Shown: positions 10,460 to 20,308 of the stretch, piece after piece
How positions within the stretch are numbered: position 1 is the first letter of the stretch
Layout of the letters: the number at the start of each line of letters is the position of its first letter
Assembly (NCBI RefSeq): GCF_018326005.1
Contig: NZ_AP021903.1
Coordinates: 5,887,501-5,951,500 of the forward strand
Length of the DNA stretch: 64,000 bases
Origin: Pseudomonas sp. Seg1
Lineage (GTDB): Bacteria; Pseudomonadota; Gammaproteobacteria; Pseudomonadales; Pseudomonadaceae
Direction of reading: 5' to 3'
Notes under the pieces: generated by a model
The model's database searches: none
What the model saw: the letters and a program-made list of their open reading frames with translations, nothing else
What the model was told of the DNA's origin: nothing
Position numbers and translations under genes: made by a program

Positions 10460-11254
10460 TTACGCTGGCATGTTGCGCGCGTAGAAAATCTCGAGCATTT
10501 CGTGTTTCACACGATCGGTCACCTGGGCACGTTGCTCAGGGGACAGGTTGCTGGTGGCATCGCCGAACAGGTAGTTGTCCAGTTCGAAGTTTTTCAGCAG
10601 CATTTTGGTGTGGAACAGGTTTTCCTGGTACACGTTCACGTCGGTCATCTGATACGCGTCGCGAGTGTCTTCGGACAGGTAGTTCTGGATCGAATTGATC
10701 TCGTGGTCGATGAAGTGCTTGTTGCCCTCAACGTCACGGGTGAAGCCGCGCACACGGTAATCCACAGTCACGATGTCCGAATCGAACTGGTGAATGAGGA
10801 AATTGAGCGCTTTAAGCGGTGAAATGACACCACAGGTCGACACATCGATGTCCACACGGAAAGTCGCGATACCGGCGTCCGGATGGATTTCCGGGTAGGT
10901 ATGCACCGTGATGTGGCTCTTGTCGAGGTGGGCCAGGATAATTTCGGGCAAAGGACCCGGCGATTCTTCGATCTGGCTTTCGGTCGGGGTTACCGGCTCT
11001 TCCGAGATCAGAATCGTGACGCTGGCACCCTGAGGCTCATAGTTCTGACTCGCAATGTTCAGAATGTTGGCACCAATGATTTCGACAACTTCCGTGAGGA
11101 TCTGCGTCAGGCGTTCGGCGTTGTACTCTTGATTGATGTACTCGACGTAAGCCTGCTGGTCTTGCGGGGTCTCCGCGTAGCAGATGTCATAGATGTTGAA
11201 GCTCAAGGTCTTTGTCAGGTTATTGAACCCGTGGAGCTTGAGTTTGCTTTTCAC
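10460..11254 (-). CDS. speD: S-adenosylmethionine decarboxylase proenzyme, GTG start
   Basis: Supplies decarboxylated SAM for spermidine synthesis. It is a pyruvoyl enzyme made by self-cleavage of the proenzyme. The start is the GTG at 11254: GAGAG lies nine bases upstream and translation begins [12 protein letters not shown] as in long class 1A enzymes, giving 264 residues. Cleavage is predicted between K112 and S113 in [10 protein letters not shown], the serine becoming the pyruvoyl group. No speE neighbour is present. The 237-base gap to the OsmC gene should hold its promoter; nothing distinctive was seen there. Confidence 0.94.
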   Translation of the reverse strand: MKSKLKLHGFNNLTKTLSFNIYDICYAETPQDQQAYVEYINQEYNAERLTQILTEVVEIIGANILNIASQNYEPQGASVTILISEEPVTPTESQIEESPGPLPEIILAHLDKSHITVHTYPEIHPDAGIATFRVDIDVSTCGVISPLKALNFLIHQFDSDIVTVDYRVRGFTRDVEGNKHFIDHEINSIQNYLSEDTRDAYQMTDVNVYQENLFHTKMLLKNFELDNYLFGDATSNLSPEQRAQVTDRVKHEMLEIFYARNMPA

Positions 11255-11491
11255 CGTTAAAAACTCTCTATGTATGCGGCACGGCCGCGTGATCAAGCAT
11301 GCCCGTCAAGTGCGAACAACGCACCTGCGTAGGACGGTTAACACCTCTTCGCGATGGCGATTTTGGTTATCTGTTCAGGCGGATGACCCGTCGGTTGACC
11401 GATCACTGCCCTGAAAAAAGTGGCGCATTATGCAGACGTCAGCGGGGGATCGCCAGAGTCTGCACTGCTTTTATGATAGTTGAATGTCGGC

Positions 11492-11914
11492 TCAACCGAG
11501 TTCGATGATTTCGTAGTCGTGGGTAATTGCCACACCTGCGGCGCCAAGCATGATCGAGGCCGAGCAATACTTTTCGGCGGACAGCTCGATGGCGCGTTTG
11601 ACCTGGGCTTCTTTCAGGCCACGGCCCTTGACCACGAAGTGCATGTGAATCTTGGTGAACACCTTCGGATCTTCGGTTGCGCGCTCGGCTTCAAGGAAGG
11701 CTTCGCAGCTCTCAACAGCCTGACGGGACTTCTTCAGAATGCTGACCACGTCGAAGTTACTGCAGCCGCCGACGCCCAGCAGCAGCATCTCCATCGGGCG
11801 AACACCCAGATTACGGCCACCGGCGTCCGGCGGACCATCCATGACCACGACATGACCACTGCCGGACTCGCCGAGGAACATGGCTTCGCCAGCCCATTGG
11901 ATGCGTGCCTTCAT
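11492..11914 (-). CDS. OsmC-family thiol peroxidase-like protein
   Basis: Member of the OsmC/Ohr superfamily, 140 residues from the ATG at 11914, which has GGAG eight bases upstream; a TTG two codons earlier is less likely. The two redox cysteines of the fold are present at C51 (GVGGCSNFDV) and C117 (EKYCSASIM). OsmC proteins reduce organic hydroperoxides using reduced lipoylated or thiol partners; this member is of the YhfA-like group, whose physiological role is less clear. Divergent from vfr. Confidence 0.87.
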   Translation of the reverse strand: MKARIQWAGEAMFLGESGSGHVVVMDGPPDAGGRNLGVRPMEMLLLGVGGCSNFDVVSILKKSRQAVESCEAFLEAERATEDPKVFTKIHMHFVVKGRGLKEAQVKRAIELSAEKYCSASIMLGAAGVAITHDYEIIELG

Positions 11915-12151
11915 CGCCAAGACTCCACTGTAGAAAAAAGGGTCGCCAGCTTAGCACAGCGCCCCGGTCTGACAGCCAGCGGCGATCCTAGGACGGATGC
12001 CTCTAGGACGTAGGTAATTTCTCGAATTTTCGACGAAGTGTCTGGTAAGCTGGCGCCAATTCGCTGGCGCCCATGCCAGCTGTGTAGCGACCGCCTTCAG
12101 CGCCTCATAAAAAAATCAAACATCACCGTGCAGTCTTTTCGGGATACAACC

Positions 12152-12796
12152 ATGGTTGCTATTACCCCAACACCCAAAATCAAGAACCTCGACAAGCTGC
12201 TGATGCATTGCCAGCGTCGTCGCCATGCGGCCAAGAGCAACATTATTTGTGCTGGCGACCGTTCCGATACGCTGTACTTCATCATCAAGGGCTCGGTGAC
12301 GATCCTGATCGAAGATGACGATGGCCGCGAGATGATCATCGCTTACCTCAACGCCGGAGATTTCTTCGGTGAACTGGGCCTGTTCGAACAGGCCGGCCAG
12401 GAGCAAGAACGCAGTGCCTGGGTGCGCGCCAAGGTCGAGTGCGAAATCGCCGAAATCAGCTACGCCAAGTTCCGCGAATTGTCCCAGCAGGATCCAGACA
12501 TTCTTTACGTGCTGAGCGGACAAATCGCACAACGCCTGCGCAACACCACGCGCAAGGTCGGCGATCTGGCATTCTTCGACGTCACCGGTCGTGTCGCCCG
12601 TTGCCTGCTGGAGTTGTGCAAGCAGCCGGACGCCATGACCCACCCGGACGGCATGCAGATCAAGGTGACCCGCCAGGAAATCGGACGGATTGTCGGCTGT
12701 TCACGGGAGATGGTCGGTCGCGTGCTCAAGGATCTTGAGGAACGCAACCTGGTCGATGTGAAAGGCAAGACCATGGTGGTCTTCGGTACACGGTAA
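12152..12796 (+). CDS. vfr: cAMP-dependent global regulator Vfr (CRP homologue)
   Basis: Transcription factor of the CRP/FNR family, 214 residues, nearly the same as P. aeruginosa Vfr as I recall it ([17 protein letters not shown] start). The cyclic-nucleotide-binding domain covers about residues 15-130, with the [11 protein letters not shown] and RSAWVRAK signature of cAMP binding. The C-terminal winged helix includes [20 protein letters not shown]. The ATG at 12152 is preferred over the 38-codon upstream extension. In P. aeruginosa Vfr controls virulence and quorum genes; in fluorescent species its regulon is less defined. The gene converges on the lipoate-ligase-like gene with only 11 bases between, and no terminator is visible. 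Confidence 0.95.
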   Translation: MVAITPTPKIKNLDKLLMHCQRRRHAAKSNIICAGDRSDTLYFIIKGSVTILIEDDDGREMIIAYLNAGDFFGELGLFEQAGQEQERSAWVRAKVECEIAEISYAKFRELSQQDPDILYVLSGQIAQRLRNTTRKVGDLAFFDVTGRVARCLLELCKQPDAMTHPDGMQIKVTRQEIGRIVGCSREMVGRVLKDLEERNLVDVKGKTMVVFGTR

Positions 12797-12807
12797 GCCG
12801 GTAAAAA

Positions 12808-13506
12808 TCAGGCGCTGTACATCTGCGCCAGCATCAGACGAAACAACTCATCAAGACGCGCCAACGCCTGTGGCGCGTTGAATTTTTCGTGCAGGGCAAT
12901 GTGGCTTTGCGCCCGCACCCGCTGCTCCAGGCCGCAAGCTTCGTTGAAGCGATTGACGGCCGCCACCATCGATTCACGCTCGTTATCCATCAGCATTGCA
13001 CCGTGAACCAAGCCAACCGGACGTTGCCCGCCCTGACTCTGGCGCCAACGTTGAGCCGTGCCGACCATTTTGCGACCGTCGAGATTAACGTTGAAGCGAC
13101 CATCGCAGAACGCGCCTTCGATTTCACCCAACGACGAAACACCACCCAACTCATCGAGTAACTGACAGATCGGATCGCACAGACGTCGATAGCCGGTTTC
13201 GATCCGGTTCAGATCGCCTTCGCTGCGTGGCGGGGCGTAGACCAAGGCGATGTTGATGGTTGCGGTCGATTGCGGGACCGGTTCACCGCCGGTTTCACGC
13301 AACAGGACCGGCCAACCGGCAGCAGCGGAGACTTCGCAGGCGTGTTCGAATCCGGGCAGGCGATTGAGGCGGCGCGGCATGACCAGGGCGCGGTCGCTGG
13401 GTTGCCAGAACAGCAGGCCGAACTCGGCGTCGCCGGCGCAGATCGAGGCCAGTAAATCCTGTTCGGCTTGCAGGCCGGCTTCGATGGTCAGGGGGGTGGG
13501 GATCAT
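12808..13506 (-). CDS. Lipoate-protein ligase A-like protein
   Basis: Cofactor-transferase fold of the LplA/LipB/BirA family, 232 residues. The presumed adenylate-forming lysine is in DGRKMVGTAQRW, and the substrate loop reads RETGGEPVPQSTATINI. Canonical ligases carry an R-x-x-GGGAVYHD-like loop; here the third glycine and the histidine are missing, so activity may differ (octanoyl/lipoyl transfer, ligation or another acyl group). It lies between vfr and trpC and is read in the same direction as trpC, 97 bases upstream of which is a REP copy. It is not a standard lipB. Confidence 0.75.
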   Translation of the reverse strand: MIPTPLTIEAGLQAEQDLLASICAGDAEFGLLFWQPSDRALVMPRRLNRLPGFEHACEVSAAAGWPVLLRETGGEPVPQSTATINIALVYAPPRSEGDLNRIETGYRRLCDPICQLLDELGGVSSLGEIEGAFCDGRFNVNLDGRKMVGTAQRWRQSQGGQRPVGLVHGAMLMDNERESMVAAVNRFNEACGLEQRVRAQSHIALHEKFNAPQALARLDELFRLMLAQMYSA

Positions 13507-13545
13507 AAGGGTTCCGTAGGACGATGAGTCTGAGGTGAGTCTTAT

Positions 13546-13576
13546 GCCGCCTTCGCGGGCAAGCCCGCTCCCACAG
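13546..13576. repeat. Single REP copy, class GCGGGCAAGCCCGC
   Basis: A CTTCGCGGGCAAGCCCGCTC palindrome followed by CCACAG, between the lipoate-ligase-like gene and trpC. A second member of this class is at 61254-61282. Confidence 0.75.
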
Positions 13577-13603
13577 GGGACGCGGGCGCCTGAGAAGACT
13601 TGA

Positions 13604-14443
13604 TCAGTCGAGGGTCGAACCGCTGACTACCGGACCACCGCGCTCCGGGAAGAACAACCGCTGCAGTTCGGTGCCCGGGTTTTCCGCGCGCATGAACGCC
13701 TCGCCGACCAAAAACGCGTAAACGTCGCTGATTTCCATCAGCTCGACATCGGCGCGGTTGAGAATGCCGCTCTCGGTAATGACCAGGCGATCACGCGGAA
13801 TACGCGGCAACAGGTCGAGGGTGGTTTCCAGGCTGACGTCGAAGGTGTGCAGGTTGCGGTTGTTGATCCCAACCAACGGCGTGTCGAGGGTTTTCAACGC
13901 GCGCTCCAGCTCATCGCCGTCATGCACTTCCACCAGCACGTCGAGACCGACGCCTTTGGCGACGGATGCCAGCTCGGCCATTTTCACGTCATCCAGTGCG
14001 GAGACGATCAACAGTACGCAGTCGGCGCCGAGCGCACGGGCTTCGACGATCTGGTACGGGTCGATCATGAAGTCCTTGCGGATCACCGGCAACTTGCACG
14101 CCGCACGCGCCTGTTGCAGGTAGATGTCGGCGCCCTGGAAGTAATCGATGTCGGTCAGCACCGACAGGCAGGTCGCCCCGCCCTTCTCGTAGCTTTTGGC
14201 GATGTCGGCCGGCACGAAGTTCTCGCGGATCACGCCTTTGCTCGGCGAGGCCTTTTTGATTTCGGCAATCACCGCAGGCTGCTTCTTCTTGGCTTGCGCC
14301 AGTAATGCCTGGGCAAAACCACGGGGTGCATCGGCCGCCTTGGCCAGACTTTCCAGCTCGCTCAGGCTGACGCGAGCGCTACGCTCGGCAACTTCCTGAA
14401 CTTTGCGCGCCAGAATGTTTTCCAGAACCGTCGGTACACTCAT
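13604..14443 (-). CDS. trpC: Indole-3-glycerol phosphate synthase
   Basis: TIM-barrel enzyme closing the indole ring from CdRP in tryptophan synthesis. It has 279 residues and is a monofunctional enzyme, not fused to TrpF. Motifs include [30 protein letters not shown] and the phosphate-binding ESGI near the C terminus. Its ATG overlaps the trpD stop by four bases (ATGA), so translation is coupled. Last gene of trpGDC, read on the minus strand. Confidence 0.97.
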   Translation of the reverse strand: MSVPTVLENILARKVQEVAERSARVSLSELESLAKAADAPRGFAQALLAQAKKKQPAVIAEIKKASPSKGVIRENFVPADIAKSYEKGGATCLSVLTDIDYFQGADIYLQQARAACKLPVIRKDFMIDPYQIVEARALGADCVLLIVSALDDVKMAELASVAKGVGLDVLVEVHDGDELERALKTLDTPLVGINNRNLHTFDVSLETTLDLLPRIPRDRLVITESGILNRADVELMEISDVYAFLVGEAFMRAENPGTELQRLFFPERGGPVVSGSTLD

Positions 14444-15489
14444 CCCTCATTCTCCACTTTGAATACCGCGGTAAAGGCACCCAGCTCCTCGAGTTTTTCC
14501 CGAGCGAGCCCAGTGTGCAGAGCGTCGTGCGCAAGCTCCACGCCCTGTTTCAAACTGCTGGCCAGGTCAGCGGCATACATCGCCGCACCGGCATTGAGCA
14601 CAATCATTTCGGCGGCTTTCTGGCCGTTTTCGGTTTTGCGCTTGCCCAACGCGTCGCGAATCAGCGCCAGCGACGCTTCCGGGCCTTCGACCGACAGACC
14701 GTGCAGGCTCTGGCTCTTCATGCCCAAGTCTTCGGGTTCGACCCAATATTCAGTGATTTCGTTGTTTTTCAGCTCGGCGACAAAAGTCGGCGCAGCGAGG
14801 CTGAATTCGTCCAGGCCATCTTTCGAATGCACGACCAGTACGTGTTTGCTGCCCAGACGCTGCAAGACTTCGGCCAGCGGCCGGCACAAGGCTTGAGTGA
14901 AAACGCCCACCACCTGATGTTTCACACCGGCCGGATTCGTAAGCGGGCCGAGCATGTTGAACAGCGTACGCAGACCGAGATCGCGGCGCGGGCCGGCGGC
15001 GTACTTCATGGCTTTGTGGTGCGTCTGGGCAAACATGAAACCGATGCCGACGTTGTCGATGCAACGGGCGACCTGCACCGGCGTCAGGTTCAGATAAATG
15101 CCGGCCGCCTCCAGCAGATCGGCACTGCCGCTTTTGCCCGAGACCGCGCGGTTGCCGTGTTTGGCCACGGTGCAACCGGCAGCGGCGACAACAAAGGAAG
15201 AAGCGGTCGACACGTTGAAGATGTTGGCACCGTCACCGCCGGTACCCACCACATCGACCACGCCGTCGAGGGTTTTCAGTTCAACCTGATCGGCCAGCTC
15301 GCGCATGACCGACACGGCGCCGACGATTTCGTCGATGCTCTCGCTCTTCATGCGCATGGCCATCATGAACGCGCCGATCTGCGCGTCGGTGCATTGGCCA
15401 GTCATGATTTCGCGCATCACGTCGCGCATTTCATCGGTGCTGAGGTCGAGGTGATCGACGATACGGCTCAGGGCTGTCTTGATATTCAT
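14440..15489 (-). CDS. trpD: Anthranilate phosphoribosyltransferase
   Basis: Transfers phosphoribosyl from PRPP to anthranilate. It has 349 residues. The PRPP loop [14 protein letters not shown] and the KHGNRAVSG segment are intact. It starts nine bases after trpG and overlaps trpC by four, so trpG-trpD-trpC is one operon. It lacks the fused TrpG domain found in enteric TrpD. Confidence 0.97.
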   Translation of the reverse strand: MNIKTALSRIVDHLDLSTDEMRDVMREIMTGQCTDAQIGAFMMAMRMKSESIDEIVGAVSVMRELADQVELKTLDGVVDVVGTGGDGANIFNVSTASSFVVAAAGCTVAKHGNRAVSGKSGSADLLEAAGIYLNLTPVQVARCIDNVGIGFMFAQTHHKAMKYAAGPRRDLGLRTLFNMLGPLTNPAGVKHQVVGVFTQALCRPLAEVLQRLGSKHVLVVHSKDGLDEFSLAAPTFVAELKNNEITEYWVEPEDLGMKSQSLHGLSVEGPEASLALIRDALGKRKTENGQKAAEMIVLNAGAAMYAADLASSLKQGVELAHDALHTGLAREKLEELGAFTAVFKVENEG

Positions 15490-15498
15490 GGGAAGTCC

Positions 15499-16092
15499 TT
15501 AGCGCGTGCCGCCGGTTTGTTTGAGGAAGTTGGCAAACAGTTCATGGCCCTGTTCGGTCAGGATCGACTCGGGGTGGAACTGTACGCCCTCAATGTTCAG
15601 GGTCTTGTGACGCAGGCCCATGATTTCGTCGACGCTGCCGTCATCGTGTTGTGTCCACGCGGTCAGCTCCAGGCAATCGGGCAACGTCTCGTGCTTGACG
15701 ATCAGCGAGTGATAACGGGTAACGGTCAGCGGATGATTCAGGCCTTGGAAAACGCCCTTGTCCTCGTGGAATACCGGGCTAGTCTTACCGTGCATGACTT
15801 GGCGGGCACGTACTACGTCGCCACCGAAGGCCTGGCCGATGGACTGGTGGCCGAGGCAGACACCGAGGATCGGCAGTTTGCCGGCAAAGTGCTTGATGGC
15901 TTCGATGGAGATGCCGGCTTCGCTCGGCGTGCACGGACCGGGGGACACCACGATACGCTCGGGGTTGAGCGCTTCGATTTCGGCGATGGTCAGTTCGTCG
16001 TTGCGCACGACTTTGACTTCGGCACCCAGCTCGCCGAGGTATTGCACAACGTTGTAAGTAAAGGAGTCGTAGTTGTCGATCATCAGCAACAT
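15499..16092 (-). CDS. trpG: Anthranilate synthase glutamine amidotransferase subunit
   Basis: Class I glutaminase that supplies ammonia to TrpE; in pseudomonads the same subunit often also serves aminodeoxychorismate synthase (PabA role). The ATG at 16092 gives 197 residues ([11 protein letters not shown]), the family N terminus; the 37 codons open upstream belong to the leader region. The catalytic triad is C79 (GVCLGH), H173 and E175 (FHPES). It is first gene of trpGDC and is preceded, 163 bases away, by a short Trp-codon-containing leader. Confidence 0.97.
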   Translation of the reverse strand: MLLMIDNYDSFTYNVVQYLGELGAEVKVVRNDELTIAEIEALNPERIVVSPGPCTPSEAGISIEAIKHFAGKLPILGVCLGHQSIGQAFGGDVVRARQVMHGKTSPVFHEDKGVFQGLNHPLTVTRYHSLIVKHETLPDCLELTAWTQHDDGSVDEIMGLRHKTLNIEGVQFHPESILTEQGHELFANFLKQTGGTR

Positions 16093-16255
16093 GGCGTTTC
16101 GAACCTCTTGAATTCTGACTTGAAGACAGCCTTCAGATGACCTGCCCGCAGAGCGCTGCACGATGTCGGACGCGCCAGTGGCGTCGGCAAAGCGGTATTT
16201 CAAACGGGCAAGGAAGGCAAAGCGATACAGATCCGGCGGAGCCGGCAGAAAAGAT
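16093..16255 (-). promoter_or_regulatory. Putative trpG attenuator region
   Basis: Between the leader stop and trpG lies a GC hairpin, CCGGC-GGA-GCCGG on the plus strand (16233-16245), 11 bases after the leader stop, followed by a mostly pyrimidine stretch. A similar GCCGGC hairpin follows the gph tail before trpE. No clean T-run follows, so a textbook intrinsic terminator is not seen. I call this regulatory mainly because of the leader peptide and its duplicate. Confidence 0.5.
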
Positions 16256-16342
16256 TCAGGCGCGCCAACGCCAGCGGGCGTGTGCCTTGATGACTTGATC
16301 CAGAAGTTTGCTGGTGATCAACACGGGGAAGGTCTCGTTCAT
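16256..16342 (-). CDS. Candidate trpGDC leader peptide (28 codons)
   Basis: A minus-strand ATG at 16342, with CCGGAA just upstream, opens 28 codons ending ...[11 protein letters not shown] and TGA (16256-16258). Two of the last five codons are TGG, as expected of a ribosome-stalling leader. The same ending, [14 protein letters not shown], recurs as the last residues of Gph immediately before trpE, and DNA is clearly similar over about 75 bases, so both were probably derived from one element. Attenuation of trpE and trpGDC has been reported for P. putida (recalled), which supports this reading. It is too short for usual gene callers. Translation is not proven. Confidence 0.72.
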   Translation of the reverse strand: MNETFPVLITSKLLDQVIKAHARWRWRA

Positions 16343-16499
16343 ACGTTCCGGCACAGTAACTTAGCTGGGCGGAGCGTGCAATATGGCCGGGCCTGCGGGA
16401 GATAAAACCGGGGGAGGATTCGCGACCGATGGCAAAAGGCCGGAAGTTTTTGGTACTGTCGTTTCGTTCACCTACAACAATAAATAAACGGACTTGCTC

Positions 16500-18407
16500 A
16501 TGATCAAACAGACGTTGTTTGTACCGCTGGCCGGATGCTTGCTCGCACTGGCCTGCGCCCAGGCGAATGCAGCGCCAAATCCCTACTCGAATTTCATTGT
16601 CTTCGGCGACAGCCTCAACGATGCCGGGACCTTCACCGACACCGGCGGCCCGGCCGGTGCCACTCAGCGCTACACCAACCGTACCGGCCCGGTTTATCTG
16701 GACGGCAGCGGTGAACAGCGCTCGCTGAATGCCACCCAACTACTCGGTGGCCGCCTCGGTTTCACCCCGGACCAGACAGCGTCTTCCAGTTCGGCTGTGC
16801 GCGCCAACGAAGGCCTGCCGGATGGCAACAACTGGGCAGTGGGCGGATATCGTACCGACCAGATTCTCGATTCGATCACCACTCAATCCGCGACCGGCGA
16901 ACGCACCCGCGCAGGCTACTTGCCGTCGAACGGTTTGCGCGCCGATCCGAACGCGCTGTACTACATCTCCGGCGGCGGCAACGACTTCCTGCAAGGGCGG
17001 ATTCTCAGCCTGCCCCAGGCCAACGCCGGTGCCGACCGATTGGCCGACAGTGTGCAAGCGCTGCAAACCGCCGGCGCCAAATACGTGATGGTCTGGCTGT
17101 TGCCTGACGTCGGCCTGACCCCGGCCATCAACGGCACCCCGTTGCAGGCGTTCAGCAGTCAGCTCGCCAGCCAGTTCAACAGTCAACTGGTGACCCGCCT
17201 GCAAGGCATCAACGCCGAAATCATTCCGTTGAACATTCCGGCGTTGTTGTCGGAAGTGTTCGCCGACCCGGGGCGCTTCGGCCTCGCCACCGATCAAAAC
17301 CTGACCGCGACCTGCTTCAGCGGCAGCAGTTGCCCGGAAAACGCCCGTTACGGCATCAACAGTGCGACACCGGATCCGAGCAAGTTGATCTACAACGACG
17401 GCGTACACCCGACCGAAGCCGGACAGAAACTCATCTCCGATTACGCCTATTCACTGCTCGCCGCGCCGTGGGAACTGACACTGTTGCCGGAAATGGCCCA
17501 CGCCACCGTGCGTGCGCATCAGGATGAGCTGCGCAGCCAATGGCAGGCGGACTGGGAGAACTGGCAAGCGGTCGGCCAATGGCGGGCGATTGTCTCCGCC
17601 GGCGGCCAACACTTGGATGTCGACAGCCAAAGCAGCGGCGCCAGCGCCGATGGCAGCGGTTACAACCTGAATGTCGGCGGCAGTTATCGCCTCAACGATG
17701 CTTGGCGCGTTGGCGTGGCAGCGGGCTTCTACCGGCAGAACCTGGAGGCCGGTCATAACGATTCGGACTACAAACTCAACAGCTATCTGGCTACAGCGTT
17801 TGCCCAATTCCAGCAAAACCGTTGGTGGGCTGACGCGGCATTGACCGGCGGCAAACTCGACTACGACAACCTCAAGCGCAAGTTCGACCTGGGCGCCAGC
17901 GAGGGTGCGGAAAAGGGTGATACCGACGGCCATCTGTGGGCCTTCAGCACCCGTGTCGGTTACGACATCGCTCAGCCGGGCAGCGAATGGCATCTGTCGC
18001 CGTTCGTCAGCGCCGATTACGCCAGCGTCGATGTCGATGGCTACTCGGAGAAGAGCAACCGCGCCACGGCGCTGACCTTCGATGACCAGGCTCGCGATTC
18101 GAAACGTTTGGGCGTCGGCATTCAGGGCAAGTACAACTTCACTCCGCAAACTCAGGTGTTTGGTGAGTACGCGCATGAGCGTGAGTACGAAGATGATGTG
18201 CAGAAGGTCAACATCGCGCTTAATACCTTGCCGGCGAATGACTTCAAGCTTGAGGGCTATACGCCGCAGAGCCACTTGAACCGTTTGAGCTTGGGCGTCA
18301 GCCACAAGCTCACGGCGGATCTGGCGCTGCGTGGCGGGTACACATTGCGCAAGGATGATGACTTTACCCAGCAGGGCGTGAATGTTGGGGTGGTACTGGA
18401 TTTTTAA
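16500..18407 (+). CDS. estA: EstA-type autotransporter GDSL esterase
   Basis: Outer-membrane-anchored lipolytic enzyme (EstA in P. aeruginosa, EstP in P. putida), 635 residues from the ATG at 16500. A signal peptide ends at about residue 24 (AQANA/AP). The nucleophile is S38 in FGDSLND, which becomes Ser14 of the mature protein, matching the EstA numbering I recall. The block-V pair is D300 and H303 in [10 protein letters not shown]. The passenger runs to about residue 330. A 12-strand-type autotransporter barrel occupies the last 270 residues, ending in VVLDF with the terminal aromatic residue used for barrel insertion. It stands between trpG and trpE, divergent from trpGDC. In P. aeruginosa EstA affects rhamnolipid production and motility. 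Confidence 0.93.
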   Translation: MIKQTLFVPLAGCLLALACAQANAAPNPYSNFIVFGDSLNDAGTFTDTGGPAGATQRYTNRTGPVYLDGSGEQRSLNATQLLGGRLGFTPDQTASSSSAVRANEGLPDGNNWAVGGYRTDQILDSITTQSATGERTRAGYLPSNGLRADPNALYYISGGGNDFLQGRILSLPQANAGADRLADSVQALQTAGAKYVMVWLLPDVGLTPAINGTPLQAFSSQLASQFNSQLVTRLQGINAEIIPLNIPALLSEVFADPGRFGLATDQNLTATCFSGSSCPENARYGINSATPDPSKLIYNDGVHPTEAGQKLISDYAYSLLAAPWELTLLPEMAHATVRAHQDELRSQWQADWENWQAVGQWRAIVSAGGQHLDVDSQSSGASADGSGYNLNVGGSYRLNDAWRVGVAAGFYRQNLEAGHNDSDYKLNSYLATAFAQFQQNRWWADAALTGGKLDYDNLKRKFDLGASEGAEKGDTDGHLWAFSTRVGYDIAQPGSEWHLSPFVSADYASVDVDGYSEKSNRATALTFDDQARDSKRLGVGIQGKYNFTPQTQVFGEYAHEREYEDDVQKVNIALNTLPANDFKLEGYTPQSHLNRLSLGVSHKLTADLALRGGYTLRKDDDFTQQGVNVGVVLDF

Positions 18408-18413
18408 GCGGTA

Positions 18414-18450
18414 GATCAAAAGATCGCAGCCTACGGCGGCTCCTACAGGG
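18414..18450. repeat. Single extragenic repeat (GATCAAAAGATCGCAGCC class)
   Basis: GATCAAAAGATCGCAGCC followed by CTACGGCGGCTCCTACAGG, a repeat class frequent in P. fluorescens genomes, seven bases past the estA stop. Confidence 0.65.
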
Positions 18451-18466
18451 GTTTGTTGCAGGCCAT

Positions 18467-18501
18467 AAAAAAGCGGCGCCCTCACAGGCGCCGCTTTTTT
18501 T
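18467..18501. terminator. Bidirectional terminator after estA
   Basis: AGCGGCGCC pairs with GGCGCCGCT around CTCACA, with six A before and seven T after. Serves estA on the plus strand and, facing the other way, could stop read-through from trpE. Confidence 0.88.
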
Positions 18502-18533
18502 ATGGATCATATTTTCCGGGATGGGCGACATTG

Positions 18534-18690
18534 ACCTGTGGCGAGGGGATTTAGCGAAACGTCGCACCGCCCCGATCGGCGGCGCAGCAGTCGAAAACCC
18601 ATTGCGCACGGTACACCTGAAGAATCCGTGTTGCAGCTTTCAGGGCCGCTTCGCGCCCCATCGGAGATAAATCCCCTCGCCACAAAGGCT
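18534..18690. repeat. REP pair, class B (GTGGCGAGGGGATTTA)
   Basis: GTGGCGAGGGGATTTA near 18539 is mirrored by TAAATCCCCTCGCCAC ending near 18684, about 130 bases apart. The same class is at 25433-25565. Together with the estA terminator and another repeat it fills the 306-base gap between estA and trpE; no gene is visible there. Confidence 0.78.
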
Positions 18691-18713
18691 CACGCCTACA
18701 GGGGGATGTGTGG

Positions 18714-20192
18714 TCAGTCCGGGGTTTGCTCGGCCAGGGCCACGGCGCGGAACATCGCGCGGCGTTTGTTCAGGGTTTCTTCCCATTCCAGCGCCGGCAC
18801 CGAGTCGGCGACGATGCCGCCACCGGCCTGCACGTGCAACTCGCCGTTCTTGATCACCGCGGTGCGGATCGCAATCGCAGTGTCCATGTTGCCGTTCCAG
18901 GCGAAGTAACCGACTGCACCGCCATACACGCCACGTTTGACCGGCTCCAGTTCGTCGATGATTTCCATCGCACGAATTTTCGGCGCGCCGGACAAGGTGC
19001 CCGCCGGCAGAATCGCCCGCAATGCATCCATCGCCGTCAGCCCTTCTTTCAACTGGCCAGTGACGTTGGAAACAATGTGCATCACGTTGGAATAACGCTC
19101 GATGACCATTTTCTCGGTGAGCTTCACCGAGCCGATTTCCGAAACACGCCCCGTGTCGTTACGCCCCAGATCGATCAGCATCAAGTGCTCAGCGATCTCT
19201 TTGTCGTCCGACAGCAAGTCTTCTTCCAGCGCCAGATCCGCTTCTTCGGTCGCCCCACGCGGGCGCGTACCGGCGATCGGGCGCACGGTGATCAGGTTGT
19301 CTTCGACCCGCACCAGCACTTCCGGCGAACTGCCGACGACATGGAAGTCACCGAAGTTGAAGAAATACATGTACGGCGTCGGGTTGAAACAACGCAGTGC
19401 GCGGTACAGATCGATCGGCGCAGCCTTGAAGTCAATCGACATGCGCTGCGACGGCACGACCTGCATACAGTCACCGGCGAGGATGTATTCCTTGATGGTG
19501 TCGACGGCTTTTTCGTAATCGTCCTGGGTGAAACTGGAACGGAACACCGGATCAGCCGCTTGCTGCTTGCTGAAGTCCAGGCCACGGCGCGGAGTGATCG
19601 GCTGGCGCAATTTCTCCAGCAGTTCCTGCAATTGCGCCTGACCTTGCTCGTAGGCATCAGTCTGCGAAGGATCGGCCAAGACGATCGCGTGCATCTTGCC
19701 GGCAAGGTTGTCGAACACCACGACAGCGTCGGAGACCATCAGCAAAATGTCTGGCACACCCAGCGGATCCGGGTTCGGGCATTTGCCCAAGCGCTTCTCG
19801 ACATAACGCACGCAGTCGTAACCGAAGTAACCGACCAGGCCACCGTTGAAACGCGGCAGGCCGGCGATGGTCGGCACGTTGTAGCGCGCCTTGAAGGTTT
19901 CGACGAAGGCCAACGGGTCTTCGACGTCATGACTTTCGGTCTCGACGCCGTCGACGGTGATGCTCACGTGATGATCGTGAACCCGCAGCACGGTGCGGCA
20001 CGGCAGGCCGATGATCGAATATCGGCCCCATTTCTCGCCGCCCTGCACCGATTCGAGCAGGTAGGAGTTGGGCTGGTCGGCCAGTTTCAGGTAGATCGAC
20101 AGCGGCGTGTCGAAGTCGGCCAGGGTTTCGCAGGCCAGCGGGATGCGGTTGTAGCCGTCGGCGGCCAAGCGCAGGAATTCTTCGCGGATCAT
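18714..20192 (-). CDS. trpE: Anthranilate synthase component I
   Basis: Chorismate-utilising subunit that makes anthranilate with TrpG, first step of tryptophan synthesis. It has 492 residues. The allosteric tryptophan-binding LLES motif is visible in [10 protein letters not shown], so feedback inhibition is expected. The C-terminal catalytic domain has PSGAP-like [14 protein letters not shown] and the IAGTRPRG segment. RBS GAGG is six bases before the ATG. It is read in the same direction as rpe-gph and begins 71 bases after the gph stop, whose tail carries tandem Trp codons. Confidence 0.97.
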   Translation of the reverse strand: MIREEFLRLAADGYNRIPLACETLADFDTPLSIYLKLADQPNSYLLESVQGGEKWGRYSIIGLPCRTVLRVHDHHVSITVDGVETESHDVEDPLAFVETFKARYNVPTIAGLPRFNGGLVGYFGYDCVRYVEKRLGKCPNPDPLGVPDILLMVSDAVVVFDNLAGKMHAIVLADPSQTDAYEQGQAQLQELLEKLRQPITPRRGLDFSKQQAADPVFRSSFTQDDYEKAVDTIKEYILAGDCMQVVPSQRMSIDFKAAPIDLYRALRCFNPTPYMYFFNFGDFHVVGSSPEVLVRVEDNLITVRPIAGTRPRGATEEADLALEEDLLSDDKEIAEHLMLIDLGRNDTGRVSEIGSVKLTEKMVIERYSNVMHIVSNVTGQLKEGLTAMDALRAILPAGTLSGAPKIRAMEIIDELEPVKRGVYGGAVGYFAWNGNMDTAIAIRTAVIKNGELHVQAGGGIVADSVPALEWEETLNKRRAMFRAVALAEQTPD

Positions 20193-20308
20193 AAGGTGCC
20201 TCGTGGTGTGAGGGGCAAATCAGTCAGGTGTGCAAACGCGCCGGCAGGCCGGCCAGGAACAAGTCAGGCGCGCCAACGCCAGCGGGCCAGGGCCTTGATG
20301 ACTTTCAT
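20193..20308 (-). promoter_or_regulatory. Putative trpE attenuator; leader peptide embedded in the gph 3' end
   Basis: The last codons of gph read ...[19 protein letters not shown], with three TGG codons. An internal ATG at 20308 would give a separate 14-residue leader ([14 protein letters not shown]). The stop is followed after about ten bases by a GCCGGC-AG-GCCGGC hairpin (20240-20253 on the plus strand) and then the trpE RBS. The arrangement parallels the free leader in front of trpG. Ribosome stalling at the Trp codons could therefore control trpE, with gph translation itself serving as the sensor. No T-run follows the hairpin. Confidence 0.6.

Noticed and set aside
14515..16140. 541-residue plus-strand open frame opposite trpD and trpG
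   Set aside because: Shadow of GC-rich codon use in real genes on the other strand; composition is His/Gln/Arg-heavy and no RBS or family motif is seen.
16093..18713. Prophage or tailocin remnant between trpG and trpE
   Set aside because: Only estA, repeats and regulatory DNA are present; no tail-like protein.
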